A stretch of DNA of 64,000 bases from Trichocoleus sp. (GCA_036702865.1 DATNQD010000036.1:62001-126000), one strand, 5' to 3'. Positions 39,231 to 48,969 are shown, numbered from the stretch's first letter. Program-made: numbers and translations. The notes: a model not told the origin generated them from the sequence alone.

Positions 39231-39836
39231 ATGACGACATTAGACCTGTTCGAGCAACCGAACACTATGAATATCCTGACTCTTAATCTGGATACGGTTC
39301 ATTTAACCGACGACCAGTTTTATCAGCTGTGTCAGCGCAACCGAGACTGGCAATTTGAACTTTCAGCTACAGGAGAATTACTTGTCATGTCACCTGTTGG
39401 CGGCGAAAGCGGCAATAAGGAAGCCAGTTTAATTACCGATGTTGAGATTTGGAATCGGCAAACCAAACTAGGCTATGTCTTCAGTTCCTCCACAATTTTC
39501 AAGCTGCCCAATGGCGCAAACCGATCGCCCGATGTCGCCTGGATTCGAAAAGACCGATGGGAAGCACTGACGCTAGAACAACGCCGCAAATTCCCACCGA
39601 TCGCTCCCGATTTTGTCATTGAACTACGCTCTGCAACGGATGCCTTAGAACCGCTTCAAATCAAAATGCAGGAATATATGAGCAGCGGCGTTCGCTTAGG
39701 TTGGTTGATTAACCTTCAAGATCAGCAGGTTGAGATTTATCACATTGGACAACCGATCGACATTCAGCCTTTACCGATCGAACTATCTGGCGAAGATGTA
39801 TTGCCCAATTTCAGCCTGGACTTAGCTGAGCTATAG
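39231..39836 (+). CDS. Uma2 family (PD-(D/E)XK-like) protein
   Basis: The 201-residue protein is a standard Uma2/DUF820 member. It has N-terminal [20 protein letters not shown], the [13 protein letters not shown] motif, [12 protein letters not shown] and [14 protein letters not shown] carrying the putative catalytic D and E residues, and [18 protein letters not shown]. Nuclease activity is inferred from the fold only. It starts at ATG 39231; a second ATG nine codons in is possible. Its last six bases overlap the end of the convergent gatA gene. Confidence 0.9.
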   Translation: MTTLDLFEQPNTMNILTLNLDTVHLTDDQFYQLCQRNRDWQFELSATGELLVMSPVGGESGNKEASLITDVEIWNRQTKLGYVFSSSTIFKLPNGANRSPDVAWIRKDRWEALTLEQRRKFPPIAPDFVIELRSATDALEPLQIKMQEYMSSGVRLGWLINLQDQQVEIYHIGQPIDIQPLPIELSGEDVLPNFSLDLAEL

Positions 39837-41288
39837 CTTGGGCGAACGGAGGTGCCATTCGGTAGCTTGCTCATAAGCATAAGCCGCCTGCAACAGTTTT
39901 TCTTCTTCCAGCACATTCCCAATCATTTGCAGCCCGATCGGCAGCCCTTTATCATCAAACCCACAGGGAAGGCTGATACCAGGAAGACCTGCCAAGTTGA
40001 CTGGAATCGTCATCAAATCAGAAAGATACATACTGATTGGATCATCCGTCTTTTCGCCTGCTTTAAATGCGGTCGTCGGTGCAGTCGGGCAGACCAGCAC
40101 ATCGACTTGCTCGAAGGCTTGCTCAAAGTCTCGCTTGATTAGCGTTCGCACTTTTTGTGCTTTGAGATAATAAGCATCGTAATATCCAGCAGACAGCGCA
40201 TAAGTACCGATCATGATGCGCCGCTTGACTTCTGCCCCAAAACCCTCAGCGCGAGTCTGGGTGTACATATTCAGCAAATTGTCAGGATTTTCGGTGCGGA
40301 AGCCATATTTCACACCGTCATAGCGTGCCAGATTTGCCGAAGCTTCTGAAGGCGCGATGATGTAGTAAGTCGGCAATCCATAACGGAACTGCGGACAAGA
40401 AATTTCTTTCACCTCTGCTCCCAATGCCTGAAGCTGCTCGATCGCCTTCTGCACTGCATCTCCCACAATCGGGTCAAGTCCTTCCCCAAAGGTTTCCTTG
40501 ATGATCCCAATCCGGAATTTCCGTTTGGCATTGAGTTCAGGGGTCAAAGCACTAGCATAGTTAGGAACCTGAACTTTGAGGCTTGTCGAGTCTTTTGCGT
40601 CATATCCAGCAATCGCCCCCAGCAAAATTGCAGCATCTTCCACCGATCGCCCAAATGGGCCAATTTGATCAAGCGAAGAGGCATAAGCCACTAATCCATA
40701 CCGGGAAACTAGACCATAGGTTGGCTTCAGTCCCACGACGCCACAAAACGATGCAGGCTGACGGATCGATCCACCTGTATCAGAACCGAGCGCAACAACG
40801 CATTCATCCCCAGCAACCGCAGCCGCCGAACCACCCGAAGAACCACCCGGAACCCGCTCCAAATCCCAAGGATTGGCAGTGAGTTGATAGGCAGAAGATT
40901 CCGTTGAGCTGCCCATCGCAAACTCATCCATGTTGGTTTTGCCAACCATCACCGCCCCTGCTTCAGCCAATTTTTGAGTCACGGTAGACTCGTAGGGCGG
41001 CACAAATCCTTGCAGAATCTTGGAACCGCAGGTCGTCTGAATTCCTTTCGTGCACATATTGTCTTTAATGCCGATCGGAATTCCTGCCAGTAAGCCAATT
41101 TCTTCTCCGGCAGCAATTTTGGCATCCACCTGTTTTGCTTGCTCTAATGCGCGATCGACAGTCACAGCCAAAAAGCTATGTAGCTTGGGTTCTAGCTGCT
41201 GGATGCGATCGAGAGACTCCTGCGCAATCTCAACAGCAGAACGTTCTTTGTTAACTAGTTGGTCGTGCAACTCGCGGATGGATGCCAT
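39831..41288 (-). CDS. gatA: Asp-tRNA(Asn)/Glu-tRNA(Gln) amidotransferase subunit A
   Basis: GatA is the glutaminase subunit of the GatCAB complex that amidates Glu-tRNA(Gln), needed because cyanobacteria lack GlnRS. The 485-residue protein carries the amidase signature. Aligned to the known GatA triad, Lys75 ([10 protein letters not shown]), Ser150 ([15 protein letters not shown]) and Ser174 ([12 protein letters not shown]) are all present. It starts at ATG 41288 and ends overlapping the Uma2 gene by six bases. gatB and gatC are not in the window, which is common in cyanobacteria. Confidence 0.97.
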   Translation of the reverse strand: MASIRELHDQLVNKERSAVEIAQESLDRIQQLEPKLHSFLAVTVDRALEQAKQVDAKIAAGEEIGLLAGIPIGIKDNMCTKGIQTTCGSKILQGFVPPYESTVTQKLAEAGAVMVGKTNMDEFAMGSSTESSAYQLTANPWDLERVPGGSSGGSAAAVAGDECVVALGSDTGGSIRQPASFCGVVGLKPTYGLVSRYGLVAYASSLDQIGPFGRSVEDAAILLGAIAGYDAKDSTSLKVQVPNYASALTPELNAKRKFRIGIIKETFGEGLDPIVGDAVQKAIEQLQALGAEVKEISCPQFRYGLPTYYIIAPSEASANLARYDGVKYGFRTENPDNLLNMYTQTRAEGFGAEVKRRIMIGTYALSAGYYDAYYLKAQKVRTLIKRDFEQAFEQVDVLVCPTAPTTAFKAGEKTDDPISMYLSDLMTIPVNLAGLPGISLPCGFDDKGLPIGLQMIGNVLEEEKLLQAAYAYEQATEWHLRSPKL

Positions 41289-41821
41289 GCGATGACCTCA
41301 GAATTCAGCCCGTACAAAACTCAGCAGCTACCAATGTATCGTCAAATGAAGCCAGATTGCAGTTCTAGCCATACAAATTCCAATGAGAGCAAGGAATCCT
41401 GATTCCGAAGTTCCAATCTTTCGTCACTCCGCTCCTGTCCCCTGGCTTCCTATCGCTTCCCTACCTGTGATCCATAGCACAAGCAATATTGATCGCGCCA
41501 TGTATGATCCTCATACCAATCAGCCTGTGAGTCATAAGCACTATCAGAGAGACAACGAACAGGATGGGTTTGGTTGACAGATCCACGTTTTTCCTCTGTA
41601 AAGCGGTAATAAAAGCAGTGCAAGGGAGCTTCATTCGGGTATATGGTTCAATCGCTGAGGGGAACGTCATTATGCAGTTATGCAGCCTTTCTCTCTACAG
41701 CGAACACTGTATGATTTTCCTAACCGTCGATCGCCGAGATAGAACAACTTTGTGACTCCAGTGATTAAAGCACTGAATTCTGGGCACACTTTATTTGTAG
41801 GGAACCTTTCTGGCATCAGCT
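41289..41821. other. 533-base intergenic region upstream of pilB
   Basis: It separates the divergent gatA and pilB genes and should hold both promoters. I see no protein-like frame with a ribosome-binding site. A minus-strand frame at 41461-41670 has a hydrophobic stretch but no family resemblance. No hairpin or repeat stands out. Confidence 0.45.
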
Positions 41822-43825
41822 ATGGCTAATTCCTCGTCGCAGCGGCGTGCTCTGGTCGTACAGCATAATTTCTCCCCTTTCAGCAATAAGCTGGTTCAGT
41901 CCGGCTATGTCAACAATGAGCAGATGCAACAAGCGCTCATTGAAAGCCGGAAGACGGGTAGACCACTTACAGATGTGCTGATGACGATGACGGGGCAGCA
42001 GCTACCGCCTGACATCATCCGCCAATATAAGAAGCAACAACTTTTTGAACTCAAGATCCTATATGGGGTCGAGTCACTTGACCCTGAACTCGGGCAGATC
42101 AGTACTAGCCAGATTGGTCAACTGATCGAAACGCTAATTCCGGTCGATCTTTGCCGTCGCTATCGGTTCATTCCCTTGTCCCGAAATGACGATCCGCCTT
42201 TTGTCCTGGTGGCAATGGTCAACCCAGATGACCTCGCTGCTCAAGACGACCTTAACCGCATTCTCCGTCCACAGGGTCTTGCACTCCAACGGATGGTCAT
42301 CACGACTGAAGATTATCAACGCCTGATCTCGCAATATCTGGACGAGCAGGTCGAGCGCCAGAAACAGATTGATCAACAGTCCAAGGTGGATGTCAAGGGA
42401 GACATTGAAAACCTGGAATATCTGGATCTGGAAGAAGCTTCAGAAGATGATGCAGATGCCAACCTTGATACAGCCCTCCAAGATCCTGAAGCCGCCCCGA
42501 TCGTCGCTCTAGCCAACAAAATTCTGGCAAAAGCCCTTCAGGAGGGAATTTCTGATATTCACATTGAGCCACAAGAGGAAGAGCTGCGGATTCGCTTCCG
42601 CAAGGATGGTGTGCTGCGTCAGGGCTTGGAGTCTCTGCCCAAGAAAATTATTCCAGCTTTAACAGCCCGCTTTAAGATCATGTCAAACCTGGACATCTCC
42701 GAACGCCGGATGCCCCAGGATGGTAGAATTCGCCGCTTCTTTGACAACCGTAAAGTAGACTTCCGAGTCAACACGCTCCCCAGTCGCTACGGTGAAAAAA
42801 TTTGTCTCCGCATTCTAGACAACTCTGCTACTCAGTTAGGTCTCGATAAGCTGATTACGGACCAGGAAACCCTACAAACAGTTCAAGACATGGTGTCTCG
42901 TCCTTTCGGGTTGATCCTGGTTACGGGTCCCACAGGTTCGGGTAAAACAACCACGCTTTATTCAGCACTGGCAGAACGAAATGATCCGGGCGTCAACATC
43001 AGCACAGCAGAAGACCCAATCGAATATTCGCTTCCGGGTCTAACTCAGGTGCAGGTCATCCGCGAGAAAGGCATGGACTTTGCCTCGATCCTGCGGGCAT
43101 TCCTGCGGCAAGACCCGGATGTGATTCTAGTGGGTGAGACTCGTGACAGGGAAACGGCAAAAACGGCGATCGAAGCAGCTTTGACCGGACACTTAGTTCT
43201 GACAACGCTGCATACCAATGATGCTGCTAGCGCCATTGCTCGTCTTGAGGAAATGGGCGTTGAGTCTTTCATGGTGTCGAGTTCGCTGATTGGGGTTCTG
43301 GCACAGCGTCTGATGCGGCGCGTCTGCTCTGATTGCAAAATTTCCTACACCCCTAGCCCTGAAGATTTGGCTCGTTTTGGACTCTCTGTTTCGGCGGAAT
43401 CAGATGTAACCTTCTATCAAGCGAATTCTCTCACTGTCGATGAAATTCAGCAGGCAAAAACAGCAGGTACACTTTGTCCCGCCTGTAAGGGAATTGGCTA
43501 TAAGGGCAGATGCGGGGTTTACGAGGTGATGCGCGTTACAGAGCGAATGCAGGCATTGATTACTGAAGGCGCACCCACCGAGCGGATTAAGGAAGCAGCC
43601 GTTGAAGAGGGGATGAAAACCCTTCTTGCCTACAGCCTCAGTCTCGTTCGCCAAGGCGCAACAACGTTGGAAGAAGTGGAAAGAGTTACGTTTACAGATT
43701 CGGGGCTAGAAGCTGAACTCAAAGCAAAGCGCAAAACCTCGCTGACCTGTCGCTGCTGTACTGCTGATTTGAAAGTCGAGTGGATGGACTGCCCCTTTTG
43801 CACTACGCCCCGCTTTCAGGACTAA
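41822..43825 (+). CDS. pilB: Type IV pilus extension ATPase PilB
   Basis: PilB drives pilus assembly, needed for motility and DNA uptake. The 667-residue protein has a GSPII_E N-terminal domain, a long acidic linker (NLEYLDLEEASEDDADAN), Walker A GPTGSGKTTTLYSAL near residue 368, Asp box STAEDPIEYSLPGLTQ, Walker B DPDVILVGETRD and His box TGHLVLTTLHTNDA. A tetracysteine zinc motif follows (CSDC and CPACKG). Unusually, a second Cys set lies at the extreme C-terminus (CRCC and CPFC). It is first of a pilB-pilT-pilC cluster with gaps of 163 and 124 bases. Confidence 0.96.
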   Translation: MANSSSQRRALVVQHNFSPFSNKLVQSGYVNNEQMQQALIESRKTGRPLTDVLMTMTGQQLPPDIIRQYKKQQLFELKILYGVESLDPELGQISTSQIGQLIETLIPVDLCRRYRFIPLSRNDDPPFVLVAMVNPDDLAAQDDLNRILRPQGLALQRMVITTEDYQRLISQYLDEQVERQKQIDQQSKVDVKGDIENLEYLDLEEASEDDADANLDTALQDPEAAPIVALANKILAKALQEGISDIHIEPQEEELRIRFRKDGVLRQGLESLPKKIIPALTARFKIMSNLDISERRMPQDGRIRRFFDNRKVDFRVNTLPSRYGEKICLRILDNSATQLGLDKLITDQETLQTVQDMVSRPFGLILVTGPTGSGKTTTLYSALAERNDPGVNISTAEDPIEYSLPGLTQVQVIREKGMDFASILRAFLRQDPDVILVGETRDRETAKTAIEAALTGHLVLTTLHTNDAASAIARLEEMGVESFMVSSSLIGVLAQRLMRRVCSDCKISYTPSPEDLARFGLSVSAESDVTFYQANSLTVDEIQQAKTAGTLCPACKGIGYKGRCGVYEVMRVTERMQALITEGAPTERIKEAAVEEGMKTLLAYSLSLVRQGATTLEEVERVTFTDSGLEAELKAKRKTSLTCRCCTADLKVEWMDCPFCTTPRFQD

Positions 43826-43988
43826 TTAGGCATCGATCGCCTCACCCTGGCACTCAACGATTCCACGTAGATTTGTCCATTGTCTACTTCTAGCAGCCTC
43901 GACATCCCCTTAGGATTAGAACAAAACAAACCCAAATCATCTTTTACCCGCTAAAAAGCAGTCAAGCCTTTTTTAGGAGAGAGCAACT

Positions 43989-45110
43989 ATGGAGTTAATG
44001 ATCGAAGACTTGATGGAACAACTGATAGAGATGGGCGGCTCAGATATGCACCTATCAGCAGGCGTTCCTCCCTATTTCCGCCTTAGCGGTAAATTGACTC
44101 CGATCGGAGATGAACCCCTCACTGCCGATCAGTGCCAGCGGCTAATCTTCAGTATGCTCAACAACACTCAGCGTAAAAACCTGGAGCAAAATTGGGAGTT
44201 AGATTGCTCCTACGGCGTTAAAGGACTGGCACGCTTCCGGGTCAATGTCTATAAGGATCGGGGAACCTATGCTGCCTGTCTGCGGGCGCTCAGTTCCAAA
44301 ATCCCTAATTTTGACAAGCTTGGACTACCCGACGTGGTTCGGGAAATGGCAGAGAAGCCGAGAGGCTTAATTCTGGTCACAGGACCAACAGGCTCCGGTA
44401 AGACCACGACCCTAGCTGCCATGATCGACCTCATCAACCGCACTAGGGCAGAACACATTTTGACGATCGAAGACCCGATCGAATTTGTGTATGAACCAAT
44501 CAAGAGCGTCATTCACCAGCGTCAGCTTGGGGAAGATACCAAGAGTTTTGCCAACGCCTTAAAGGCGGCTCTACGGGAAGATCCTGATATCATTCTGATT
44601 GGTGAGATGCGAGACTTGGAAACCATTTCACTTGCCATCTCCGCTGCAGAAACCGGACACCTCGTTTTTGGAACACTCCATACGAGTTCCGCCTCGCAAA
44701 CGGTAGACCGGATCATCGACGTATTTCCCGCTGAGCGGCAGCAGCAGGTCCGAATACAGCTCTCCAACTCGCTTGTAGCCGTATTCAGCCAGACCCTCGT
44801 TCAAAAGAAAAACCCGAAGCCAGGCGAATATGGTCGAGTGATGTCACAAGAGATCATGATCGTCACGCCTGCTATTTCTAACCTCATCCGCGAAGGTAAA
44901 ACCTCACAGATCTACTCCGCAATTCAGACAGGCGGTAAGTTAAACATGCAAACCTTAGAGAAGGTGCTAGCAGACCAGTACAAAGCGGGCACAATCTCTT
45001 TTGAGGCAGCAATGTCTAAAACCTCCCGCCCAGATGAATTGCAGCGTCTGATTGGAAGCGTTCCTGGAACAGCAACAAAATCGGGCATGGCTGGAGCCGC
45101 TGCCCATTAA
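43989..45110 (+). CDS. pilT: Type IV pilus retraction ATPase PilT
   Basis: PilT powers pilus retraction and twitching motility. The 373-residue length is typical. It has an N-terminal PAS-like domain with GGSDMHLSAGVPPYFRLSGK, Walker A GPTGSGKTTTLAAMIDL, Asp box TIEDPIEFVYE, Walker B DPDIILIGEMRD, and the AIRAG-like C-terminal region represented by LIREGKTSQIYSAIQTG. AGGAGAG lies 7 bases upstream of the ATG. The order pilB-pilT-pilC is the standard cyanobacterial arrangement. Confidence 0.97.
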   Translation: MELMIEDLMEQLIEMGGSDMHLSAGVPPYFRLSGKLTPIGDEPLTADQCQRLIFSMLNNTQRKNLEQNWELDCSYGVKGLARFRVNVYKDRGTYAACLRALSSKIPNFDKLGLPDVVREMAEKPRGLILVTGPTGSGKTTTLAAMIDLINRTRAEHILTIEDPIEFVYEPIKSVIHQRQLGEDTKSFANALKAALREDPDIILIGEMRDLETISLAISAAETGHLVFGTLHTSSASQTVDRIIDVFPAERQQQVRIQLSNSLVAVFSQTLVQKKNPKPGEYGRVMSQEIMIVTPAISNLIREGKTSQIYSAIQTGGKLNMQTLEKVLADQYKAGTISFEAAMSKTSRPDELQRLIGSVPGTATKSGMAGAAAH

Positions 45111-45234
45111 ACGATCGCCCTTTGTGAACATTGTAAAATGACCCAAGTTCCTAGGGGCGACAGCTGAACTAGAATCAACACAGTCAAACAGAGCTAAAAC
45201 ACTGAACTAATCGTCATTTCACTAAGTTTGAATT

Positions 45235-46470
45235 ATGCCTACCTACCTCGTTCGAGCCCGAGACACCAAAGGGAACCCAAGACGCGAACGAATCACCGCT
45301 GACTCTCCAGGTGAAGCTCGCACTGCACTACGGGAGCAGGGACTCTTCGTACAGGAACTTAGAGAAGATCGCAGCTTTACTGAGAAGCTCACTTCTTTCA
45401 AGCTGGAAGACATTCAGATGGCGATGACGAGTGTCTCTGTAAAGGACAAAGCGATTTTTTCGCGCCAGTTTGCTGTGTTGATTAATGCTGGCGTTGCGAT
45501 GGTGCGAGGGCTGGGTGTGCTGTCTGATCAGTGTACCAATCCTAAAATGAAGCAAGCTCTCACGGAAATCAGTGCGGATGTGCAGCAGGGAACAAACCTG
45601 TCTGATGCAATGCGTAAGCACCCCAAATGCTTTGACGGTTTATATGTCAGCATGGTGCAATCTGGTGAAGTGGGGGGTGTGCTTGATGAGGTTATGAACC
45701 GGCTGGCAAAGCTCCTGGAAGACGTTGCACGCTTGCAGAATCAGATTAAGTCAGCAATGACTTACCCGATCGCAGTTGGATCGCTGGCAACTATTATCTT
45801 CTTGGGCATGTGCATCTTTTTGTTGCCTATTTTTGACAACATCTTTAAGGAATTAGGAGCTAAGCTACCTCCCTTCACAGAATTTATGATGAACATCAGT
45901 CGGTTTCTTAGAAGCCCCTATGTTCTGGTTGTAGTCGCCGCCATTATCATTGCCTCGTTCGCTTACAAGCGGTACTACAGCACCAAAATCGGTCGAGTGA
46001 CAATGGATGGATTTTTCCTGAAGATGCCCCTGTTTGGAGATCTGATTCAGAAAACTGCAACGGCTCGCTTCTGCCGAACCTTTGGCGCACTTTCTCGTTC
46101 TGGGGTTCCTATTCTTACAGCCCTGGAGATCGTCCGCGACACTGCCGGAAACCAAGTTATCGCGAATGCAGTTGATGAGGCCCGCTTAGAAGTACAAACA
46201 GGAGGCATGATCAGCATTGCACTTCAAAGAGCGCAGGTTTTTCCGCTCATGGCAATTCAGATGATTAGTATCGGTGAGGAAACTGGAGAAATCGATACAA
46301 TGCTGATGAAAGTTGCTGATTTCTATGAGGACGAGGTAGAACAGGCAGTGAAAGGCTTAACCAGCATCATGGAACCGATTATGATTGTGGTATTGGGAGG
46401 CATGGTTGGTTCAATCCTGGTAGCGATGTATCTGCCAATCTTTAGCATCATGGATGCGGTTAAAGCATAA
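45235..46470 (+). CDS. pilC: Type IV pilus inner-membrane platform protein PilC
   Basis: PilC is the polytopic inner-membrane protein that couples PilB and PilT to the pilin. The 411-residue protein has the duplicated T2SSF domain: FSRQFAVLINAGVAMVRGL in the first copy and FCRTFGALSRSGVPILTAL in the second. Three hydrophobic segments are visible, including YPIAVGSLATIIFLGMCIFL and the C-terminal IMIVVLGGMVGSILVAMYL. Length and motifs are normal. A strong terminator follows at 46528-46555. Confidence 0.96.
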   Translation: MPTYLVRARDTKGNPRRERITADSPGEARTALREQGLFVQELREDRSFTEKLTSFKLEDIQMAMTSVSVKDKAIFSRQFAVLINAGVAMVRGLGVLSDQCTNPKMKQALTEISADVQQGTNLSDAMRKHPKCFDGLYVSMVQSGEVGGVLDEVMNRLAKLLEDVARLQNQIKSAMTYPIAVGSLATIIFLGMCIFLLPIFDNIFKELGAKLPPFTEFMMNISRFLRSPYVLVVVAAIIIASFAYKRYYSTKIGRVTMDGFFLKMPLFGDLIQKTATARFCRTFGALSRSGVPILTALEIVRDTAGNQVIANAVDEARLEVQTGGMISIALQRAQVFPLMAIQMISIGEETGEIDTMLMKVADFYEDEVEQAVKGLTSIMEPIMIVVLGGMVGSILVAMYLPIFSIMDAVKA

Positions 46471-46527
46471 GCAACCCTATCGGACTGCGTCAGTCTTTAA
46501 CCTTACCGGAAGCAATTTGCGACACAT

Positions 46528-46555
46528 GCCCCCTAAACCGAACTTGGGGGCTTTT
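46528..46555 (+). terminator. Rho-independent terminator after pilC
   Basis: GCCCCC (46528-46533) pairs with GGGGGC (46546-46551) around a 12-base loop and is followed by TTTT. It covers the TTG at 46554, arguing against that codon as the start of the next gene. Confidence 0.75.
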
Positions 46556-46583
46556 GTTCGATTATTCACTCCTTGCTAAGCTG

Positions 46584-47174
46584 ATGTCTGTAAAACAAGC
46601 CCAGTACGAAGAACTCCTCGCTGAGTGCAGTGACCATAGTGGGGCGATCGAGTTATTGAAACACTTTCGACCCTACCTGGAACTCATCCCCAGTATGCGG
46701 CGTCCTAGTGAGAGCGTTATTCCCATTCCTTTGCCATTAGCTAGAATCCGGCGAGAAAACTCGGCAGCTAGTGACCCGACAAGCTTTCTAGGGGAGGCAG
46801 TTCAGCTTCCCTGCGACCTGGCAATTCTGATGTGTGACCCGGAATGGAAGATTAAGGCAGGCGTTGAGATTCTTGTCTTTATCCATCATCCTCAAGAAGA
46901 TTTCTCCAACTTACTCAGTCGCTGGCGAAAAGCGCAGATTCTGCTTGACCGTGGCTATGAGTGGCTGATGCCCGATCGCTATGATCACCTACTAAGCGAT
47001 GGCTCAGATGAGATTCACCCATTATTTGTCTTATTTACTGAAACGCCCGATCGGATTCGTCGAGGGTTGAGAGGTGCAGGGCTACCATTTATTGTGCAAA
47101 CTGTTTATGCCTTAGAAGAAGATGAAATGCTCGATCCTCTCCCACCTTCTAAGATGCTGCAGCAGGAAGACTAG
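46584..47174 (+). CDS. Conserved hypothetical protein downstream of pilC
   Basis: The frame is open from a TTG at 46554, but the ATG at 46584 (196 residues) is preferred because the TTG falls inside the pilC terminator. The protein looks soluble and alpha/beta: SVKQAQYEELLAECSDHSG at the start, a central AILMCDPEWKIKAGVEIL, and a C-terminal LRGAGLPFIVQTVYALEED. No membrane segment, signal or nucleotide-binding motif is apparent, and I do not recognise the family. Being downstream of pilC does not by itself make it a pilus gene, as the terminator separates them. Confidence 0.75.
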   Translation: MSVKQAQYEELLAECSDHSGAIELLKHFRPYLELIPSMRRPSESVIPIPLPLARIRRENSAASDPTSFLGEAVQLPCDLAILMCDPEWKIKAGVEILVFIHHPQEDFSNLLSRWRKAQILLDRGYEWLMPDRYDHLLSDGSDEIHPLFVLFTETPDRIRRGLRGAGLPFIVQTVYALEEDEMLDPLPPSKMLQQED

Positions 47175-47739
47175 AAACCTACTTTTAAGTTTTGCTACTA
47201 CTGCGGCTCAAAGAGATTCGCAATCATTGTTTCGCTTAAACCCTCGTAGGGCAACCGCAAGAATTAAAGTACTGTTTTTTATACTTATAAGAGAGAGATT
47301 AGGCAGGAAACTATGGGCCCAGGAGGCTAAGCGATTGCCAGCTACCTATGCAACAGAGGCGTTTAGGGTAACGCAATTTGCCTTACTTTTGAACTAAACT
47401 TGAATTAAAGAAATAATCCTTAACAACTTTTAATGCCGTCTGTAGTCTTCAAAAAGAGGGAATTGCAGCGGGGATTTTTCTATCCCTTGGTATCCTTGAC
47501 TGCTCTCTAGACTTAAGCGAAACTAACTTAAGAGTTGAAGTAATGCCTCAACAGTCTACTAATTTTCTTTACGTTTTAACTCAAACTCACTCATATAATC
47601 AAAATTAGTTAAGTGGGTTCGATCGTTGAGCGTTAGCTGTCTGCTATTGCAGTCGAGTGGACTGGACACTGACTTAAGGTCAGACGCTTAGGCTAGTTCA
47701 ATCTCACCTGATCTTACTTTCAGAAATGAGCCGGGTAGC
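47175..47739. other. 565-base intergenic region before the DUF2997 gene
   Basis: No supported gene. A small hairpin GGGAT-(six bases)-ATCCC lies at 47471-47486. The region probably contains the promoter for the DUF2997-Ycf35-ferredoxin cassette, but I cannot point to convincing -35 and -10 boxes. Confidence 0.45.
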
Positions 47740-47949
47740 ATGGAAACGCTGGAATTCATTATTTATCCAGACGGTCGTGTACAGGAAAAAGTTACAGGGA
47801 TCATTGGGGCATCTTGTGCCGAAGTGACCGCAGCGATCGAAGCCCAACTTGGTCAGGTCGTAAGTCAGGAACCTACTTCTGAGTATTTTACTCAGCCTGT
47901 GCAGCAGTCTGTTTCGGCTCAAAATCAGACCTCTTTTAGCAGCTGGTAG
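47740..47949 (+). CDS. DUF2997 small protein
   Basis: The 69-residue protein has the DUF2997 pattern: an N-terminal beta hairpin (METLEFIIYPDGRVQEKVTG) then a helix with a conserved Cys (GASCAEVTAAIEAQLG). A polar tail of about 30 residues follows. It lies 47 bases upstream of the ycf35-like gene, and the two together with a ferredoxin form a compact same-strand cassette. The function is unknown. Confidence 0.85.
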   Translation: METLEFIIYPDGRVQEKVTGIIGASCAEVTAAIEAQLGQVVSQEPTSEYFTQPVQQSVSAQNQTSFSSW

Positions 47950-47996
47950 TTCTTTTTTGGTTTTCCTAGTCCAAGCTATTTTATTAAAAGTCTCCC

Positions 47997-48395
47997 ATGT
48001 CACACTTCAGCCAGATCAAAACTCAAATTCGTGACCTGACTTCCCTTCAGTCTGCTTTGACTGACCTTGGTGTTGAGTGGAAAGCGGGTCCTCAAGAAGT
48101 CAGAGGCTACCGCGGACAGACTCGCACTGCAGAGATTGTCATTGAGCAAGAAAACGGCTACGACATTGGTTTTACCCGCAATGATCAAGCCTATGAACTC
48201 GTTGCAGACCTGCAATATTGGCAGCAGCCGCTTTCTGTGGAAGGCTTTTTGAAGCGGGTGACCCAGCAATATGCTTATCACACCGTCTTAAAGGAAACTG
48301 AGCGGCAAGGCTTCCAGATGACAGAGCAGCAGCAAAATCAAGATGGCTCTATTCGGCTTGTGCTACAGCGTTGGACAGCTGGGGCAGCAGTCTAG
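47997..48395 (+). CDS. ycf35: Ycf35 homologue (DUF1257)
   Basis: The 132-residue protein matches the DUF1257/Ycf35 family also encoded in red-algal plastids. It starts MSHFSQIKTQIRDLTSLQSAL, contains GYRGQTRTAEIVI, DIGFTRNDQAYELVADLQYW, and ends with a QDGSIRLVLQRW strand. No catalytic motif is obvious. It sits between a DUF2997 protein and a 4Fe-4S ferredoxin, which suggests a shared role, possibly redox-related. That is inference from context only. Confidence 0.9.
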   Translation: MSHFSQIKTQIRDLTSLQSALTDLGVEWKAGPQEVRGYRGQTRTAEIVIEQENGYDIGFTRNDQAYELVADLQYWQQPLSVEGFLKRVTQQYAYHTVLKETERQGFQMTEQQQNQDGSIRLVLQRWTAGAAV

Positions 48396-48444
48396 CTTTT
48401 TAGGTGGCTTAATCCTTCAAACCTCATCTTACTGGGAAGCTGCA

Positions 48445-48894
48445 ATGAGCGATTTTTTTGCCGAACCTTCAACATCCTCAGAGCAAATTCACCCATCTCA
48501 CGGCGGACATGAACCGGAATTGGGCGGAGTGCTGCGAGATGCTCCCGATCGAACTGGTTTTGAGCCGGAATTAGGCGGAGTGGTACGGCAAAAGGGAGTT
48601 TATGTCGATGAGGTTACCTGTATCGGCTGTAAACACTGCGCCCATGTCGCCCGTAATACCTTCTATATTGAGCAGGACTATGGTCGTTCTCGGGTGATCC
48701 GTCAGGATGGTGATCCGGAGGACATTGTTCAAGAGGCGATCGATACCTGTCCGGTAGATTGTATTCACTGGGTTGATTACACAGAGCTGCGGCAGCTAGA
48801 AGAAGAGCGGAAGTATCAGGTGATTCCAGTCGTTGGCTTTCCAGTCGATAAGGCAATGGTGTCGGTCAAGCGACGGAAGCGAAAGCTTTCCTGA
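48445..48894 (+). CDS. 4Fe-4S ferredoxin of the Ycf35 cassette
   Basis: The frame extends upstream to 48343, but the ATG at 48445 (149 residues) starts cleanly after ycf35. One 4Fe-4S site is seen: CIGCKHCAHVA gives C-x-x-C-x-x-C, and the fourth ligand comes from TCPVDCIHW. The spacing is that of a single-cluster ferredoxin. The N-terminal 50 residues are unusual, with a duplicated EPELGGVLRD/EPELGGVVRQ motif before the cluster domain. The C-terminus is basic (KRRKRKLS). It ends the cassette, followed by a strong terminator. Confidence 0.9.
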   Translation: MSDFFAEPSTSSEQIHPSHGGHEPELGGVLRDAPDRTGFEPELGGVVRQKGVYVDEVTCIGCKHCAHVARNTFYIEQDYGRSRVIRQDGDPEDIVQEAIDTCPVDCIHWVDYTELRQLEEERKYQVIPVVGFPVDKAMVSVKRRKRKLS

Positions 48895-48945
48895 CGCAGG
48901 ATTTAAGCATATCTTTTAGTGATTTTGTGAAAATAGATTTAGTGA

Positions 48946-48969
48946 GGGAGTCAAAACGGCTCCCTTTTT
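48946..48969 (+). terminator. Rho-independent terminator after the ferredoxin gene
   Basis: GGGAG (48946-48950) pairs with CTCCC (48960-48964) and is followed by TTTTT. It lies between the ferredoxin gene and the convergent priA. Confidence 0.8.

Noticed and set aside
41461-41670. Small hydrophobic frame upstream of pilB
   Set aside because: No start signal and no family resemblance; composition can arise from AT-rich DNA.
47122-47397. 91-codon frame after the pilC-downstream gene
   Set aside because: Overlaps the real gene end and reads as random basic sequence.
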